15,068 nt of DNA from positions 1-15,068 of the forward strand of contig JAFAMK010000153.1 of assembly GCA_019233415.1 (NCBI GenBank), given 5' to 3'. Source of the stretch: Vulcanimicrobiota bacterium (GTDB lineage: Bacteria > Vulcanimicrobiota > Vulcanimicrobiia > Vulcanimicrobiales > Vulcanimicrobiaceae). Both the position numbers and the translations under genes were made by a program. Positions 1 to 8,616 of the stretch are shown in pieces. The notes below the pieces were generated by a model that did not search any database, had not been told where the DNA came from, and saw only the letters and a list, made by a program, of their open reading frames with translations. Every line of letters starts with the position of its first letter. The first letter of the stretch is position 1.

Positions 1-1
1 G

Positions 2-2626
2 TTCTTCGACGAGGGTTCCGGGTCGATGAAGAACCTGCTCGGCGGGAAGGGCGCCGGCCTCGCCGAGATGACGCAGGCCGGGCTACCGGTCCCGCCCGGG
101 TTCACCCTGACGACCGAGGTCTGTCTGGCTTACTACGCGGCCGGACGGCGCCTGCCGGATGCGCTGCCCTCCGAGATCGCCGCCTCGATGCGCGAGCTGG
201 AGCACCGCACCGCGAAGGGCTTCGGAAACCCGGCCGATCCGCTGTTGGTCTCCGTGCGCAGCGGCGCGCGCGTCTCGATGCCCGGGATGATGGACACGAT
301 CCTCAACCTCGGGCTCAACGACGAAACCGTCGCGGGCCTCGCGCGGCTCACCGGCAACGACCGCTTCGCGTACGATGCGTACCGCCGCTTCATGGCGATG
401 TTCGGCGACGTCGTGCTCGGGATTCCGAAGGCCGAGTTCGAGCACGTCGTCGAGGAGGCGAAGCGCAAGGCGCGCGTCGCGACCGACCCCGAGCTGGACG
501 CCGGCAAGTGGAAGGAGGTCATCGCGCAGTACCGCGAGATCGTTCGCATCCACACCGGCAAGCCGTTCCCGCAGGACGTGCACGAACAGCTCGAGCTTGC
601 GATCGCCGCGGTCTTCGACTCGTGGCACTCGAAGCGCGCGCAGGACTACCGCGCGTTCAACAAGATTCCCGACGACTGGGGAACCGCGTGCAGCGTCTGC
701 ACGATGGTCTTCGGGAACATGGGCGAGGACTCGGGGACCGGCGTCGCGTTCACGCGCGACCCGAACACCGGCGAGAAGACGCTCTTCGGCGAGTACCTGC
801 GCAACGCGCAGGGTGAGGACGTCGTCGCGGGGATTCGCACCCCGATGAAGCTCTCGGAACTGCAGAGCGCGCAGCCCGACGTGTACGGCCAGTTCGTCAC
901 GATCGCGGGGCAGCTGGAGCTGCACTACCGCGACATGCAGGACCTGGAGTTCACCGTCGAGCGCGGCAAGCTGTGGATGCTGCAGACGCGCAGCGGGAAG
1001 CGCAGCGCCGAAGCGGCGGTGAAGATCGCGCTCGACTTCGCGCACGACGGAATCATCACCAAGGACGAAGCGCTGAACCGCGTCGAGGCGAATGCCCTCG
1101 ACCAGCTCTTCCACGCGCGCATCGACCCGCACCAGAGATACGACGTCGCCGGCAAGGGGCTCAACGCCTCGCCGGGCGCGGCGAGCGGCGAGATCGTCTT
1201 CGACGCCGACACGGCCGCCGCGCGCGGACGCGCCGGCGAGAGCGTGATCCTCGTGCGCGTGGAAACCGCGCCCGACGACGTCCACGGCATGATCGCGGCG
1301 AAGGGCGTCCTGACCTCGCGCGGCGGCGCGACCTCGCACGCGGCGGTCGTCGCGCGCGGGATGGGCAAGCCGTGCGTCGTCGGGTTCGACGCGATGACGG
1401 TCGACTACCGCGAGAAGACCGCGACGATCGGTTCCGCCGTGCTGCGCGAAGGTGACTGGATCACGATCGACGGCACGACCGGCAACGTCGCGCTCGGACA
1501 ACTACAGTTGATTCCGCCGCCGTCGGCGCTGCCGGACTGGCTCGACGAGTTTCTCGGCTGGGCCGACAAGCGCAAGCGGCTCGGCGTGTGGGCGAACGCC
1601 GACACGCCCGAGGACGCTCGGAAAGCGCGCGAACTCGGCGCGACCGGGATCGGGCTGACGCGCACCGAGCACATGTTCATGCAGCAGGACCGGCTCCCGG
1701 TCGTGCAGCGGATGATCATCAGCGACACACCGCAGGCGCGCGCCGACGCGCTCGCGGAGTTGCTGCCGTTCCAGCGCGAAGACTTCGCCGGCATCCTGGA
1801 AGCGATGGCCGGCTATCCGGTGACGATCCGGCTGCTCGACCCGCCGCTGCACGAGTTTCTGCCCTCGCTCGAAGACCTGCTCGTCGCGACGACCGAACTG
1901 CGGCTCACCAAGGGCGAGCACGATCCGGAGTACGTCGAGAAGAGCCGCGTCCTCGCGCGTGTGCGGCAGCTGCACGAGCAGAACCCGATGCTCGGGCTGC
2001 GCGTCTGCCGCCTCGGCATTCTCTATCCCGAAATCTATGCGATGCAGGTCCGCGCGATCTTCGAGGCCGCGTGCGCGCTGCGCAAGCGCGGCGTCGACGC
2101 GCTTCCCGACGTGATGATCCCGGGCGTCGGGACGCTCGAGGAGATGCGCTTCACGTACGACGCGGCGAAGGAGGTCGCCGAGCAGGTGATGCGCGAGGCG
2201 GGCGTGCGCGTGCCGTACCACATCGGGACGATGGTCGAGCTGCCGCGCGCGTGCGTCGTCGCCGACCGGCTCGCGTCGGTTGCCGAGTTCTTCAGCTTCG
2301 GGACGAACGACCTGACCCAGACGACGTACGGCTACTCGCGCGACGACGCCGAGGCGTCGTTCATCCCGCGCTACCTCGACCTGAAGATTCTCAAGGACGA
2401 CCCGTTCCAGGTCCTCGACCGGACGGGGGTCGGCGAGCTGATGAAGATGGGAACCACGCGCGGGCGCCGCACGCGGCCCGACTTGAAGATCGGCATCTGC
2501 GGCGAACACGGCGGCGAGCCGTCGTCGGTCGCGTTCTGCGACGCGATCGGCCTCGACTACGTCAGCTGCTCGCCGTACCGCGTCCCGATCGCGCGGCTCG
2601 CGGCCGCGCAGTCCGCTACTTCTTGA
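2..2626 (+). CDS. ppdK: Pyruvate, phosphate dikinase (5' end cut by window edge)
   Basis: The enzyme interconverts pyruvate + ATP + Pi with PEP + AMP + PPi in the cytoplasm, linking glycolysis and gluconeogenesis. The frame is open to the window edge. The eight codons before the first ATG (position 26) read FFDEGSGS and continue into MKNLLGGKGAGLAEM, the usual PPDK N-terminus, so the true start lies a few codons outside. Counting from that internal Met, the N-terminal nucleotide-binding domain spans about 1-345 and the swivelling phosphohistidine domain about 380-500, with catalytic His438 in GGATSHAAVVARG. The C-terminal PEP/pyruvate TIM barrel spans about 520-866, with the catalytic Cys825 in GICGEHGG. 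Length (874 residues visible) fits the family. The presence of a PEP/pyruvate barrel as well as the long N-terminal domain separates it from plain PEP synthase. It ends 11 bp inside the convergent gene on the other strand, with no terminator between. Confidence 0.97.
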   Translation, partial: FFDEGSGSMKNLLGGKGAGLAEMTQAGLPVPPGFTLTTEVCLAYYAAGRRLPDALPSEIAASMRELEHRTAKGFGNPADPLLVSVRSGARVSMPGMMDTILNLGLNDETVAGLARLTGNDRFAYDAYRRFMAMFGDVVLGIPKAEFEHVVEEAKRKARVATDPELDAGKWKEVIAQYREIVRIHTGKPFPQDVHEQLELAIAAVFDSWHSKRAQDYRAFNKIPDDWGTACSVCTMVFGNMGEDSGTGVAFTRDPNTGEKTLFGEYLRNAQGEDVVAGIRTPMKLSELQSAQPDVYGQFVTIAGQLELHYRDMQDLEFTVERGKLWMLQTRSGKRSAEAAVKIALDFAHDGIITKDEALNRVEANALDQLFHARIDPHQRYDVAGKGLNASPGAASGEIVFDADTAAARGRAGESVILVRVETAPDDVHGMIAAKGVLTSRGGATSHAAVVARGMGKPCVVGFDAMTVDYREKTATIGSAVLREGDWITIDGTTGNVALGQLQLIPPPSALPDWLDEFLGWADKRKRLGVWANADTPEDARKARELGATGIGLTRTEHMFMQQDRLPVVQRMIISDTPQARADALAELLPFQREDFAGILEAMAGYPVTIRLLDPPLHEFLPSLEDLLVATTELRLTKGEHDPEYVEKSRVLARVRQLHEQNPMLGLRVCRLGILYPEIYAMQVRAIFEAACALRKRGVDALPDVMIPGVGTLEEMRFTYDAAKEVAEQVMREAGVRVPYHIGTMVELPRACVVADRLASVAEFFSFGTNDLTQTTYGYSRDDAEASFIPRYLDLKILKDDPFQVLDRTGVGELMKMGTTRGRRTRPDLKIGICGEHGGEPSSVAFCDAIGLDYVSCSPYRVPIARLAAAQSATS

Positions 2627-2912
2627 CCGCCTCGAACGAGAGCACTTTGCCCTTGGCGAGGACGATCCGCAGGTCGTCGTTGGCCTTCACCTTGTCGGTG
2701 AAGGTCACGTCGGCTTTGCCCGAGGCGAGGTCGGTCTTCATCGTGCCCTGCATCGTGACGAGGATGTGCTGCGCGTTGACGACCTTGTCGACGTGCACCG
2801 TGTAGGTTCCGTCCGGGATCAGGCTGGCGTCGATCGTGACGTCGGCGGCGAGCGCCGCTGCGGGGGCGGCGAGCGCCGCCGCGAGGGCGATCGACGAGAG
2901 AAGGCGGTGCAT
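2616..2912 (-). CDS. Small secreted protein of unknown function
   Basis: Predicted 98-residue exported protein. Residues 1-22 form a Sec signal peptide (MHRLL, a hydrophobic Ala/Leu core, then an ALAA cleavage motif). The mature part of about 76 residues begins DVTIDASLIPDGTYTVHV, is rich in beta-branched residues with a Lys-rich C-terminal third and has no Cys, so it is probably a small beta-rich periplasmic domain. The start at 2912 is chosen because GGAG lies 9 nt upstream (2921-2924) and the signal peptide begins there. An in-frame ATG at 2927 has no ribosome-binding site. The gene follows the MCP stop by 25 nt on the same strand and is probably co-transcribed with it. Its last 11 bp overlap the end of ppdK. 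I do not recognise the family; a periplasmic partner of the receptor is only an inference. Confidence 0.8.
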   Translation of the reverse strand: MHRLLSSIALAAALAAPAAALAADVTIDASLIPDGTYTVHVDKVVNAQHILVTMQGTMKTDLASGKADVTFTDKVKANDDLRIVLAKGKVLSFEAVKK

Positions 2913-2937
2913 CGGTCGGTTCTCCATGACGTGACGT

Positions 2938-4980
2938 TTACGTGGACAGCGCCGCAAGGGCGAGGTTTCTGCGGTCGCGCGAGAGTTCGTCGCGGGGCAC
3001 CTCCGGGCTGCCGTCCGCGCCGATTTCGAACTGTTCGACGAAGCGGCCCAGCATGACCGCCTGACCGCGGACCTCCTCGCTGGTCGAACGCATTCCGGCG
3101 ACGGCTTCGGCGTTCTTGCGCCCCAGCTCGCTGGAGTGGACGACGTGCTTGCCGAGGCCGTCGATCGCGCGCCGCTGTTCTTGGCTCGCGCTCGCGACCT
3201 GGCGCGTATGCTCCTCGATCTCGGCGACGCGCTCGAGGATCTGGTTCGACGTCACGGCCTGCTCGCGCATCGCGGCGGCGGTCGATTGGGTCATCTGCCC
3301 CATCTGCGCGCCGGCCCGCGCCAGCTCGGCCGACGCGCGCGCCTGCTCCGCCGTCGCGGAGCTGATCCCGCCGACGAGTTCCGCCATCTCGGTGATCCGC
3401 GTCGAGATCTCGTCGATCATCCGGTCGACGACCTCGGCCGACTCGGTGTTGCGGCGCACGACCGTCGTCGCCTCGCCGGTCGTCTTGAGGACGGCGTTGG
3501 TGCGGCGCTGGATGTCGGTGATCAGCGCGCCGATCTCCTTGGTCGCCACCGCCGACTTCTCGGCGAGCTTGCGGACCTCTTCGGCCACGACCGCGAAGCC
3601 GCGCCCGTGCTCGCCGGCGCGCGCGGCCTCAATCGCCGCGTTGAGCGCCAGCAGGTTCGTCTGGTCCGAGATCTCGTCGATAAGCCCGATGATGTCGCCG
3701 ATCTGGCGCGAAGCGGCGTCGAGGTTCTGCATCTCCGAGGCGACCTTCGAGACGGTGACGCTCATCGCGCGGATCCCGTCGGCGAGCTCGGCCACCTCGG
3801 CGCGTCCTTCGCGCACCTGCGCGTCGGTCGACGCCGACTCGGAGCGAACCTGATCGGCGTTCCCCGCTACCGCGACGATCGCGGCCGACATTTGCTGCGT
3901 GCTCGCGACGCTCTGCTCGACGACCGCCGCCAGCGTGACGAGGTTTCCGTCGATCTGCTTGATCGAGTTGACCATTTCGGCGACCGAGCTGGCGATGTCG
4001 CCGACGCGTCCGGCAACGCGGTCGGCGTTCTCCGCGACGGTCGCGGCCGAGCCGTTGACGTCGCTCGAAAACCGCTGCGCTTCAGCGAGCGCGCCGAGTT
4101 CGGCGGCGACCCGGGCGTCGACTTCGCGGGAGAGTTCGGCCTGCTGCGAGCTGCGCGCGAGCACCGTTCCGGCGGATTCCTGGATCCGGCCGATCATCTC
4201 GCCGAGCTGTTCGCTGAGCTCGTCGATCGCGTGGCCGATCCGGCCTAGCAGGTCGTTCCCGGTCCAGCCCATCCGCCGCGCGAGATCGCCGCGACCCATC
4301 GCCTCGAATGTCTCCAGGCACGCGCCGATCCCGGCCAGCATCGAACGGCGGAACCACAGCATCGCGCCGATCGCGATGACGATCGAGAACAGGGCCCCCA
4401 CCACCGTCGCCATCATGCCGACCTGCTTGGCGGCGAGGAGCTGCGTCCAGCTGGTGTCGGCGGTCGTGTTCAGCAGTGCGAGAAGCGCATCGCCGTCGTT
4501 GCGCTGCGCGTCGTAGAGGGACGTCTCCGAACCGGAGATCAGCGCCTGTGCCTCGGCGCGCTTGCCGCTGCCGAGCAGCGCGACGCCGCGCAGGGCGGCG
4601 AAGTCGTAGGCGCTCGAGGAGGCTTTGAACTGATCGACGAGCTTGACCAAGGACGGGTCCTTCTTCGTCAGCTCCTCCATCACGCGGGCGTCCTCGGGGA
4701 ACTGCGTGACCATCGTCTTGGCGATGTTCAGCGAGGCCGCTGCCGCTTTTGCGTCGGGGGACGTCGCGGCGTCGAGCGACGCCGCGCGCAGCGTGTTCGC
4801 GTCCGCGGCGACCTTGAAATACGCGAGCTGACCGCGGATCACGGTGTCCCGCAGAACCGCCGCATGTGCGCTGATGTTGTTTGCGGACCACACGTTCAAC
4901 GGGATCATCGCCACGACCAGGGCGATGACGAGCGTAAATGAGACCGTGAGGCCGCGTTCGAGCCGAGCTCGTCGCTTCAT
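2938..4980 (-). CDS. Methyl-accepting chemotaxis protein
   Basis: Transmembrane chemoreceptor that would pass a periplasmic signal to CheA/CheW. From the ATG at 4980 (680 aa): a short basic N-terminus, TM1 about residues 9-29, a helical periplasmic domain about 30-183 (four-helix-bundle type by appearance), TM2 about 186-207, a HAMP linker about 208-260, then a long coiled-coil signalling domain. The protein-interaction tip is canonical at residues 435-474 (DEISDQTNLLALNAAIEAAR, then GRGFAVVAEEVRKLAE). The C-terminus is a charged tail with no NWETF-type CheR-docking pentapeptide. An in-frame ATG at 5076 would add 32 polar residues; its purine-rich stretch abuts the ATG, so I prefer 4980, although that site is also weak. 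No che genes lie in the window. The gene heads a probable two-gene unit with the small secreted protein. Confidence 0.95.
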   Translation of the reverse strand: MKRRARLERGLTVSFTLVIALVVAMIPLNVWSANNISAHAAVLRDTVIRGQLAYFKVAADANTLRAASLDAATSPDAKAAAASLNIAKTMVTQFPEDARVMEELTKKDPSLVKLVDQFKASSSAYDFAALRGVALLGSGKRAEAQALISGSETSLYDAQRNDGDALLALLNTTADTSWTQLLAAKQVGMMATVVGALFSIVIAIGAMLWFRRSMLAGIGACLETFEAMGRGDLARRMGWTGNDLLGRIGHAIDELSEQLGEMIGRIQESAGTVLARSSQQAELSREVDARVAAELGALAEAQRFSSDVNGSAATVAENADRVAGRVGDIASSVAEMVNSIKQIDGNLVTLAAVVEQSVASTQQMSAAIVAVAGNADQVRSESASTDAQVREGRAEVAELADGIRAMSVTVSKVASEMQNLDAASRQIGDIIGLIDEISDQTNLLALNAAIEAARAGEHGRGFAVVAEEVRKLAEKSAVATKEIGALITDIQRRTNAVLKTTGEATTVVRRNTESAEVVDRMIDEISTRITEMAELVGGISSATAEQARASAELARAGAQMGQMTQSTAAAMREQAVTSNQILERVAEIEEHTRQVASASQEQRRAIDGLGKHVVHSSELGRKNAEAVAGMRSTSEEVRGQAVMLGRFVEQFEIGADGSPEVPRDELSRDRRNLALAALST

Positions 4981-5234
4981 GCCCTTCGATTCGACCGCTC
5001 GGCCGGTCGACGTTAGCGAACGTTGCAGCACTTTACAGTCCGACAACGGTTCCGCGCGCGTTGCGTCTCGCGTCATTCCTTTACACGGTAAATAGTCGGC
5101 AAAGAGCAGTGCGTTCTGCTTACCATTTGCTGTAGACGTTCGCTTCTCTCGCCGATGCGAAGGGCACGGGCGATCCGGGGTTGCGTCCGCATGCTTTCGT
5201 CGCGGTGACGAGAGCGCCGGTCTCGGAGGAGTTC
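4981..5234. promoter_or_regulatory. Divergent intergenic region between MCP and TonB receptor
   Basis: About 250 bp separate the two preferred starts, and both genes must be driven from here. The stretch 5076-5140 is visibly richer in A/T than its surroundings. It holds the inverted repeat TTTAC-ACG-GTAAA (5080-5092) and two copies of CTTTACA (5031-5037 and 5079-5085). I could not find a convincing -35/-10 pair for either direction, so no promoter is placed. If the MCP starts at 5076, its first codons lie in this stretch. Confidence 0.45.
5225..5230 (+). promoter_or_regulatory. Ribosome-binding site fixing the TonB-receptor start
   Basis: GGAGGA lies 4 nt before the ATG at 5235. It decides this start over the TTG at 5181, which is in the same frame but has no such site and would put 18 polar residues in front of the signal peptide. 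Confidence 0.8.
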
Positions 5235-7991
5235 ATGATTCTGCCCATGCGGGTCGTCGCATCGACGATCGCGTTTTTCATCGCGGTCGCTCTCGTGCCG
5301 CCTAGTGCTCGCGCGCAAGTCGCGGCAACGTCCGTCGACCGCGTCGCGCACATCCAAGGCAAGATCACCGACAGCCGCGGGCAACCGATCGCGGGCGCCG
5401 TCATCACGGCGAACGCGTCTGCGGAGACGTGGACCGCATCGGGCGCCGACGGCACGTTCCTGATGAAGCTGCCGCCGGGTTCGTACGACATCCTGGCGCG
5501 CAAGGGCGGCTACACGCCGGCCGAGCTGACGCTGACGGTGAACGACTCGCTCCAAGCGAAGACGATCGCGCTCGCGATGCGCGAGGCGAACCTGAACTCG
5601 CTGAGCGTCGGCAACGCGACCTCGAGCGACGGAACGTCGCTCAACAACGAGGCGTCCGCGCGCGCGGTCCTCTCGAACGACGCGATCAGCGCGCGAACGG
5701 CGCCCGACCTGCGCGACGCCGCGCTCGAGATGCCTGGTGTCTCGCTGGCCCATCCGAACGGGAACGTCCCCGACACGAGCTTCGTCGTGCGCGGCGGAAC
5801 CGTCGAGACGCGCGTTCACATCGACGGCCACGCGGTCAGCGCCGGCGCGACCGGCCGCTGGAACGCGACGTACGCCTCGCTCGGGCTCTTCGACAGCATC
5901 GAGCTGGTCAAGGGCGCCGGGATCAGCGGCGCGGACGCTGGCGAAACGGCGTTCGGGACGATCAACTTGATCACGCGCGACTTCACGGCGGTGAACCACG
6001 CCGACGCCGTGCTCGGTGCCGACACCTACGGCGGCAGCTATTCGACGATCGCGCTCTCCGGGAACGCGCTCCCAGGCGACCGCCTCAGCTACGTCTTCAA
6101 CCGCAACGTCTACGGCGACAACGGCCCGAACGCGGGCACGCGCGTCGCCAACGTGGTCACCGAGAAGAACAACACCGCGCTGCTGCTCGACTTCGTTCCT
6201 CTCGACTCGCCGCTGCGCCTGACGAGCGACCTGGCGAAGCTGCGCTGGCGCTTCAACGAGAGCACCTCGCTGACGCTGGGCTACGTCGGGATTCACGGCA
6301 ACTACGCGGAGACCGGCGGCGCATACGGCGCCTACGACGGGATGCGCACCATCGTCGCGTCCGCGCCCGCGACGTCGAGTTCGGGCGTCTCGGCGAACGG
6401 GCTCGAGTACAGCTCGCCGTCCTATCCCGGCGCAGTCGGGCAGACCATCCCGACCTACACGTTCTCCGAGCGCACCTACACGGAGACGAATCAGCCGCTC
6501 TTCGAAGGCGAGTTGCGCACGGCGATCAAGAACGACACGCTGCTCATCCGCCCGTACGCCGGGACGATCTTCAACCGGCTCGACGGCTCGCAGCGTTCGC
6601 TCGGGCCGGATCCGGGCGGCGGCGAGGCGTGGTCGCAGGTGACGACCGGTCCCGGCTGCAGCGTCGCGGCGCCCTGCTATCAAGCGATCTCGTTCCTCGC
6701 CGCGATCAAGCAGCAGGAGCTCGACCGCCTCCACGGCACCACGGTCACGCTGATTCATCCGATGGGTGAGGGCGTGCTGCACCTCGGATACGACTACCGC
6801 TCCGACGAGACGTCGTTCTACAGCGGCAACCCGAGCTATGCGTACGACAACACCGGGCCGTCGATTCTCGCGTACCAGCCGCGCATCCCGACGACGCTCG
6901 CGCGCAACTTCGACTGGTCGGCGAGCGCGACGATTCCCGTCACGAGCCGCCTCAAGCTCGCGGTCGGCGGATACTACACGACCTGGAAGCTCGACTACGG
7001 CATCCTCAACTCGGTCTTCAACGTCGCGACGAACTTGGTCACCCGGTCCGCGTCGACGGCGACACGCACCTACGCGCACTCCGACCCGCATCTCGGGCTG
7101 ACGTGGCGCCCGAACAACGACACGACCTACCGCATGACGGCGGGCTCGTCGATCACCGTGCCGTACGCCAACCAGGTCTCCGGCGGCGACACCTATACGA
7201 ACATCCTCACGCCGGTCGGCGTGATCGGGTTGCCGAACCCGAACCTCAAACCCGAGACGACGGTCGCGTACGACCTCGGCCTCGACCATCGCTTCGGCAA
7301 CGGGACGATCGTCGTCGCCGACCTGTTCGACAACACGATCCACAACGTGTTCGTCAACGACGTCTATCCGTGGATACCGTCTCAAAACGGCCTGCCCGAC
7401 ACGCCGCTCAACCAGTTGCTCTTCGCCAGCGTGTCGACCCCAGGGAACGCCGCGCTCCAGCGCAACTACGGGGTCGAGCTCTCGCTGGCGCACCAGCCTG
7501 GGAGCGGCTTCGGCTACCGCGTCGCCACGACGTTCCAGCGCGCGTTCCTCGACGAGCTCCCCGCGTCGTTCTTCGGCGTGCGCTCGGCGCTCATCAACGG
7601 CAAGCAGCTCGACGGCTCGACCTCGATCCCGTATGCGCGTGCCTATGGCGAGCTCGGCTACCGCAATCCGTCCGGGCTCGGCGCGACGTTCGGCGCGGAC
7701 TACACCTCGTCGAACAACTGGACGAACGGTTCCGCGTTCACGCTGTTCTCGTCGACGCTCCGCTACGACATGAGCGGCGGACGGCGCCTCCAGCTGACGG
7801 TCTCGAACCTGTTCAACATGACGAACGGGCAGCCGTACGACGTCACCGCGGCGGGCAACGGCTTCGCGACCGTGACCTACGGCTCCGCGAAGGCCGGCGC
7901 CGCGCCGACGTTCGGTTCGCTGACGACGCCGCGTTACGGTCTCGAGCCCCGAACGCTGCGCCTGCAGTACGAGATGCATCCCAACCACTGA
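5235..7991 (+). CDS. TonB-dependent outer-membrane receptor with carboxypeptidase-regulatory-like domain
   Basis: Predicted outer-membrane transporter of 918 aa, energised by TonB/ExbBD; substrate unknown. Residues 1-27 are a Sec signal peptide ending SARA. Residues about 40-115 form a carboxypeptidase regulatory-like (Ig-fold) domain, IQGKITDSRGQPIAGAVITA through the PPGSYDILARKGGY segment, as in Oar-like receptors. The plug follows at about 150-252, with DLRDAALEMPGV, VVRGG, and FDSIELVKG leading to INLITRDF. The rest is a barrel of alternating aromatic strands. Cys475 and Cys481 (GCSVAAPCY) probably form a disulfide in an outer loop. The last strand is LRLQYEM followed by HPNH, so the chain does not end in the aromatic residue usual for barrel proteins. 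A strong terminator follows at once, so it is probably monocistronic. No siderophore, SusD or transport genes flank it. Confidence 0.92.
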   Translation: MILPMRVVASTIAFFIAVALVPPSARAQVAATSVDRVAHIQGKITDSRGQPIAGAVITANASAETWTASGADGTFLMKLPPGSYDILARKGGYTPAELTLTVNDSLQAKTIALAMREANLNSLSVGNATSSDGTSLNNEASARAVLSNDAISARTAPDLRDAALEMPGVSLAHPNGNVPDTSFVVRGGTVETRVHIDGHAVSAGATGRWNATYASLGLFDSIELVKGAGISGADAGETAFGTINLITRDFTAVNHADAVLGADTYGGSYSTIALSGNALPGDRLSYVFNRNVYGDNGPNAGTRVANVVTEKNNTALLLDFVPLDSPLRLTSDLAKLRWRFNESTSLTLGYVGIHGNYAETGGAYGAYDGMRTIVASAPATSSSGVSANGLEYSSPSYPGAVGQTIPTYTFSERTYTETNQPLFEGELRTAIKNDTLLIRPYAGTIFNRLDGSQRSLGPDPGGGEAWSQVTTGPGCSVAAPCYQAISFLAAIKQQELDRLHGTTVTLIHPMGEGVLHLGYDYRSDETSFYSGNPSYAYDNTGPSILAYQPRIPTTLARNFDWSASATIPVTSRLKLAVGGYYTTWKLDYGILNSVFNVATNLVTRSASTATRTYAHSDPHLGLTWRPNNDTTYRMTAGSSITVPYANQVSGGDTYTNILTPVGVIGLPNPNLKPETTVAYDLGLDHRFGNGTIVVADLFDNTIHNVFVNDVYPWIPSQNGLPDTPLNQLLFASVSTPGNAALQRNYGVELSLAHQPGSGFGYRVATTFQRAFLDELPASFFGVRSALINGKQLDGSTSIPYARAYGELGYRNPSGLGATFGADYTSSNNWTNGSAFTLFSSTLRYDMSGGRRLQLTVSNLFNMTNGQPYDVTAAGNGFATVTYGSAKAGAAPTFGSLTTPRYGLEPRTLRLQYEMHPNH

Positions 7992-8015
7992 CGGCGACGG
8001 CGCCGCACGGAGCGG

Positions 8016-8046
8016 GAGGCCGGGGCACAGACGCCCCGGCCTCTTT
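8016..8046 (+). terminator. Rho-independent terminator after the TonB receptor
   Basis: A perfect 11-bp stem, GAGGCCGGGGC / GCCCCGGCCTC, with a 6-nt loop (ACAGAC) is followed by TTT. It lies 24 nt after the receptor stop and before the next operon. The stem is very GC-rich; the T-run is short. Confidence 0.85.
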
Positions 8047-8075
8047 GCGTCCCGGAGGTCAGCCGGCTCCGATTC

Positions 8076-8103
8076 CGAAGCGACTCGGGCCGGGTTCGCT
8101 TCG
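8076..8103 (+). repeat. Inverted repeat upstream of the SPFH operon
   Basis: Arms CGAAGCGA and TCGCTTCG (8 bp, perfect) enclose a 12-nt loop and end 23 nt before the ATG of the first operon gene. It could be a leader hairpin or an operator. No clear promoter hexamers are visible between the terminator and the operon, so its role is open. Confidence 0.45.
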
Positions 8104-8126
8104 CCGTTCGACTGGGGGCGCGGAAC

Positions 8127-8603
8127 ATGCTGTGGATCGTCGCGGCGTTCGTCGTGGGTTGGCTCCTGTGGACGTTCGCGCGCCGCTCGCGCGGCGCTGC
8201 CCCGGTCGCGTCACGCCCGCGCACGGACACGGATGGCTTCCGCCGCTTCGAGGAACGCGCGCAGGCTGCGCTGCGGCGCGCCGGAATCGACGACGCTGCG
8301 CTCGCCGCTGCGGCCGAGGCCAGGGACATCGATGCAGTGCTGGAGACGTTACGAGACACGAACGTCCTCCTGCGATCGACGACCGTGCGGCCCGTCGAAC
8401 GGGAGCGTACCGTTCTTGTCCGCGAGCCGGTGCCCGAACCACGCCGGCGCGCGTCGTCGCGCCTCGGGACAGCGCAACACGGCGGCGGCATCGCGCCGCT
8501 CCCACCGCTTCCCGCGCTCGCGCCGCTGCGCGCGCATTCCGCCCGCGAACCGCTCGCGGCGCGCAAACCGTTGAAGCCCCACTCGCCGCTGCAACACCGC
8601 TGA
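8127..8603 (+). CDS. One-pass membrane protein with Pro/Arg-rich tail, unknown function
   Basis: 158 aa. Residues 1-17 (MLWIVAAFVVGWLLWTF) form one N-terminal membrane segment, followed by ARRSR, so the chain should face the cytoplasm by the positive-inside rule. Residues about 36-82 look like a short helical domain (FRRFEERAQAALRRAGI, then alternating Ala/Asp/Glu). The rest is basic, Pro-rich and probably disordered (PLPPLPALAPL). A GGGGG run 8 nt before the ATG may serve as ribosome-binding site. It is the first gene of a tight three-gene unit, 13 nt before the SPFH gene. Since the SPFH protein lacks a membrane segment, this protein may tether it; that is inference. I recognise no named family. 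The composition of the tail is common in GC-rich genomes and could mislead, but the spacing and ribosome sites support a real gene. Confidence 0.75.
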   Translation: MLWIVAAFVVGWLLWTFARRSRGAAPVASRPRTDTDGFRRFEERAQAALRRAGIDDAALAAAAEARDIDAVLETLRDTNVLLRSTTVRPVERERTVLVREPVPEPRRRASSRLGTAQHGGGIAPLPPLPALAPLRAHSAREPLAARKPLKPHSPLQHR

Positions 8604-8616
8604 GGAGACCTCTCAC

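Noticed and set aside
83..1501. Long antisense frame over ppdK
   Set aside because: The + strand encodes an intact, motif-complete PPDK; the antisense product is Arg/Asp/Val-rich and resembles nothing.
5026..5100. Flagellar sigma28-type promoter for the MCP, suggested by TAAAG on the minus strand
   Set aside because: Neither TAAAG copy is followed at 15 nt by anything close to GCCGATAA.
5181..5234. Earlier TTG start for the TonB receptor
   Set aside because: GGAGGA precedes the ATG at 5235 at good spacing, and the signal peptide begins there.
5073..7988. A 971-codon open frame antisense to the TonB receptor
   Set aside because: Its product is a low-complexity Arg/Val/Glu/Ala-rich string with no domain. 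It arises because GC-biased third positions remove stop codons from the opposite strand. The + strand reading has a signal peptide, plug and barrel motifs.
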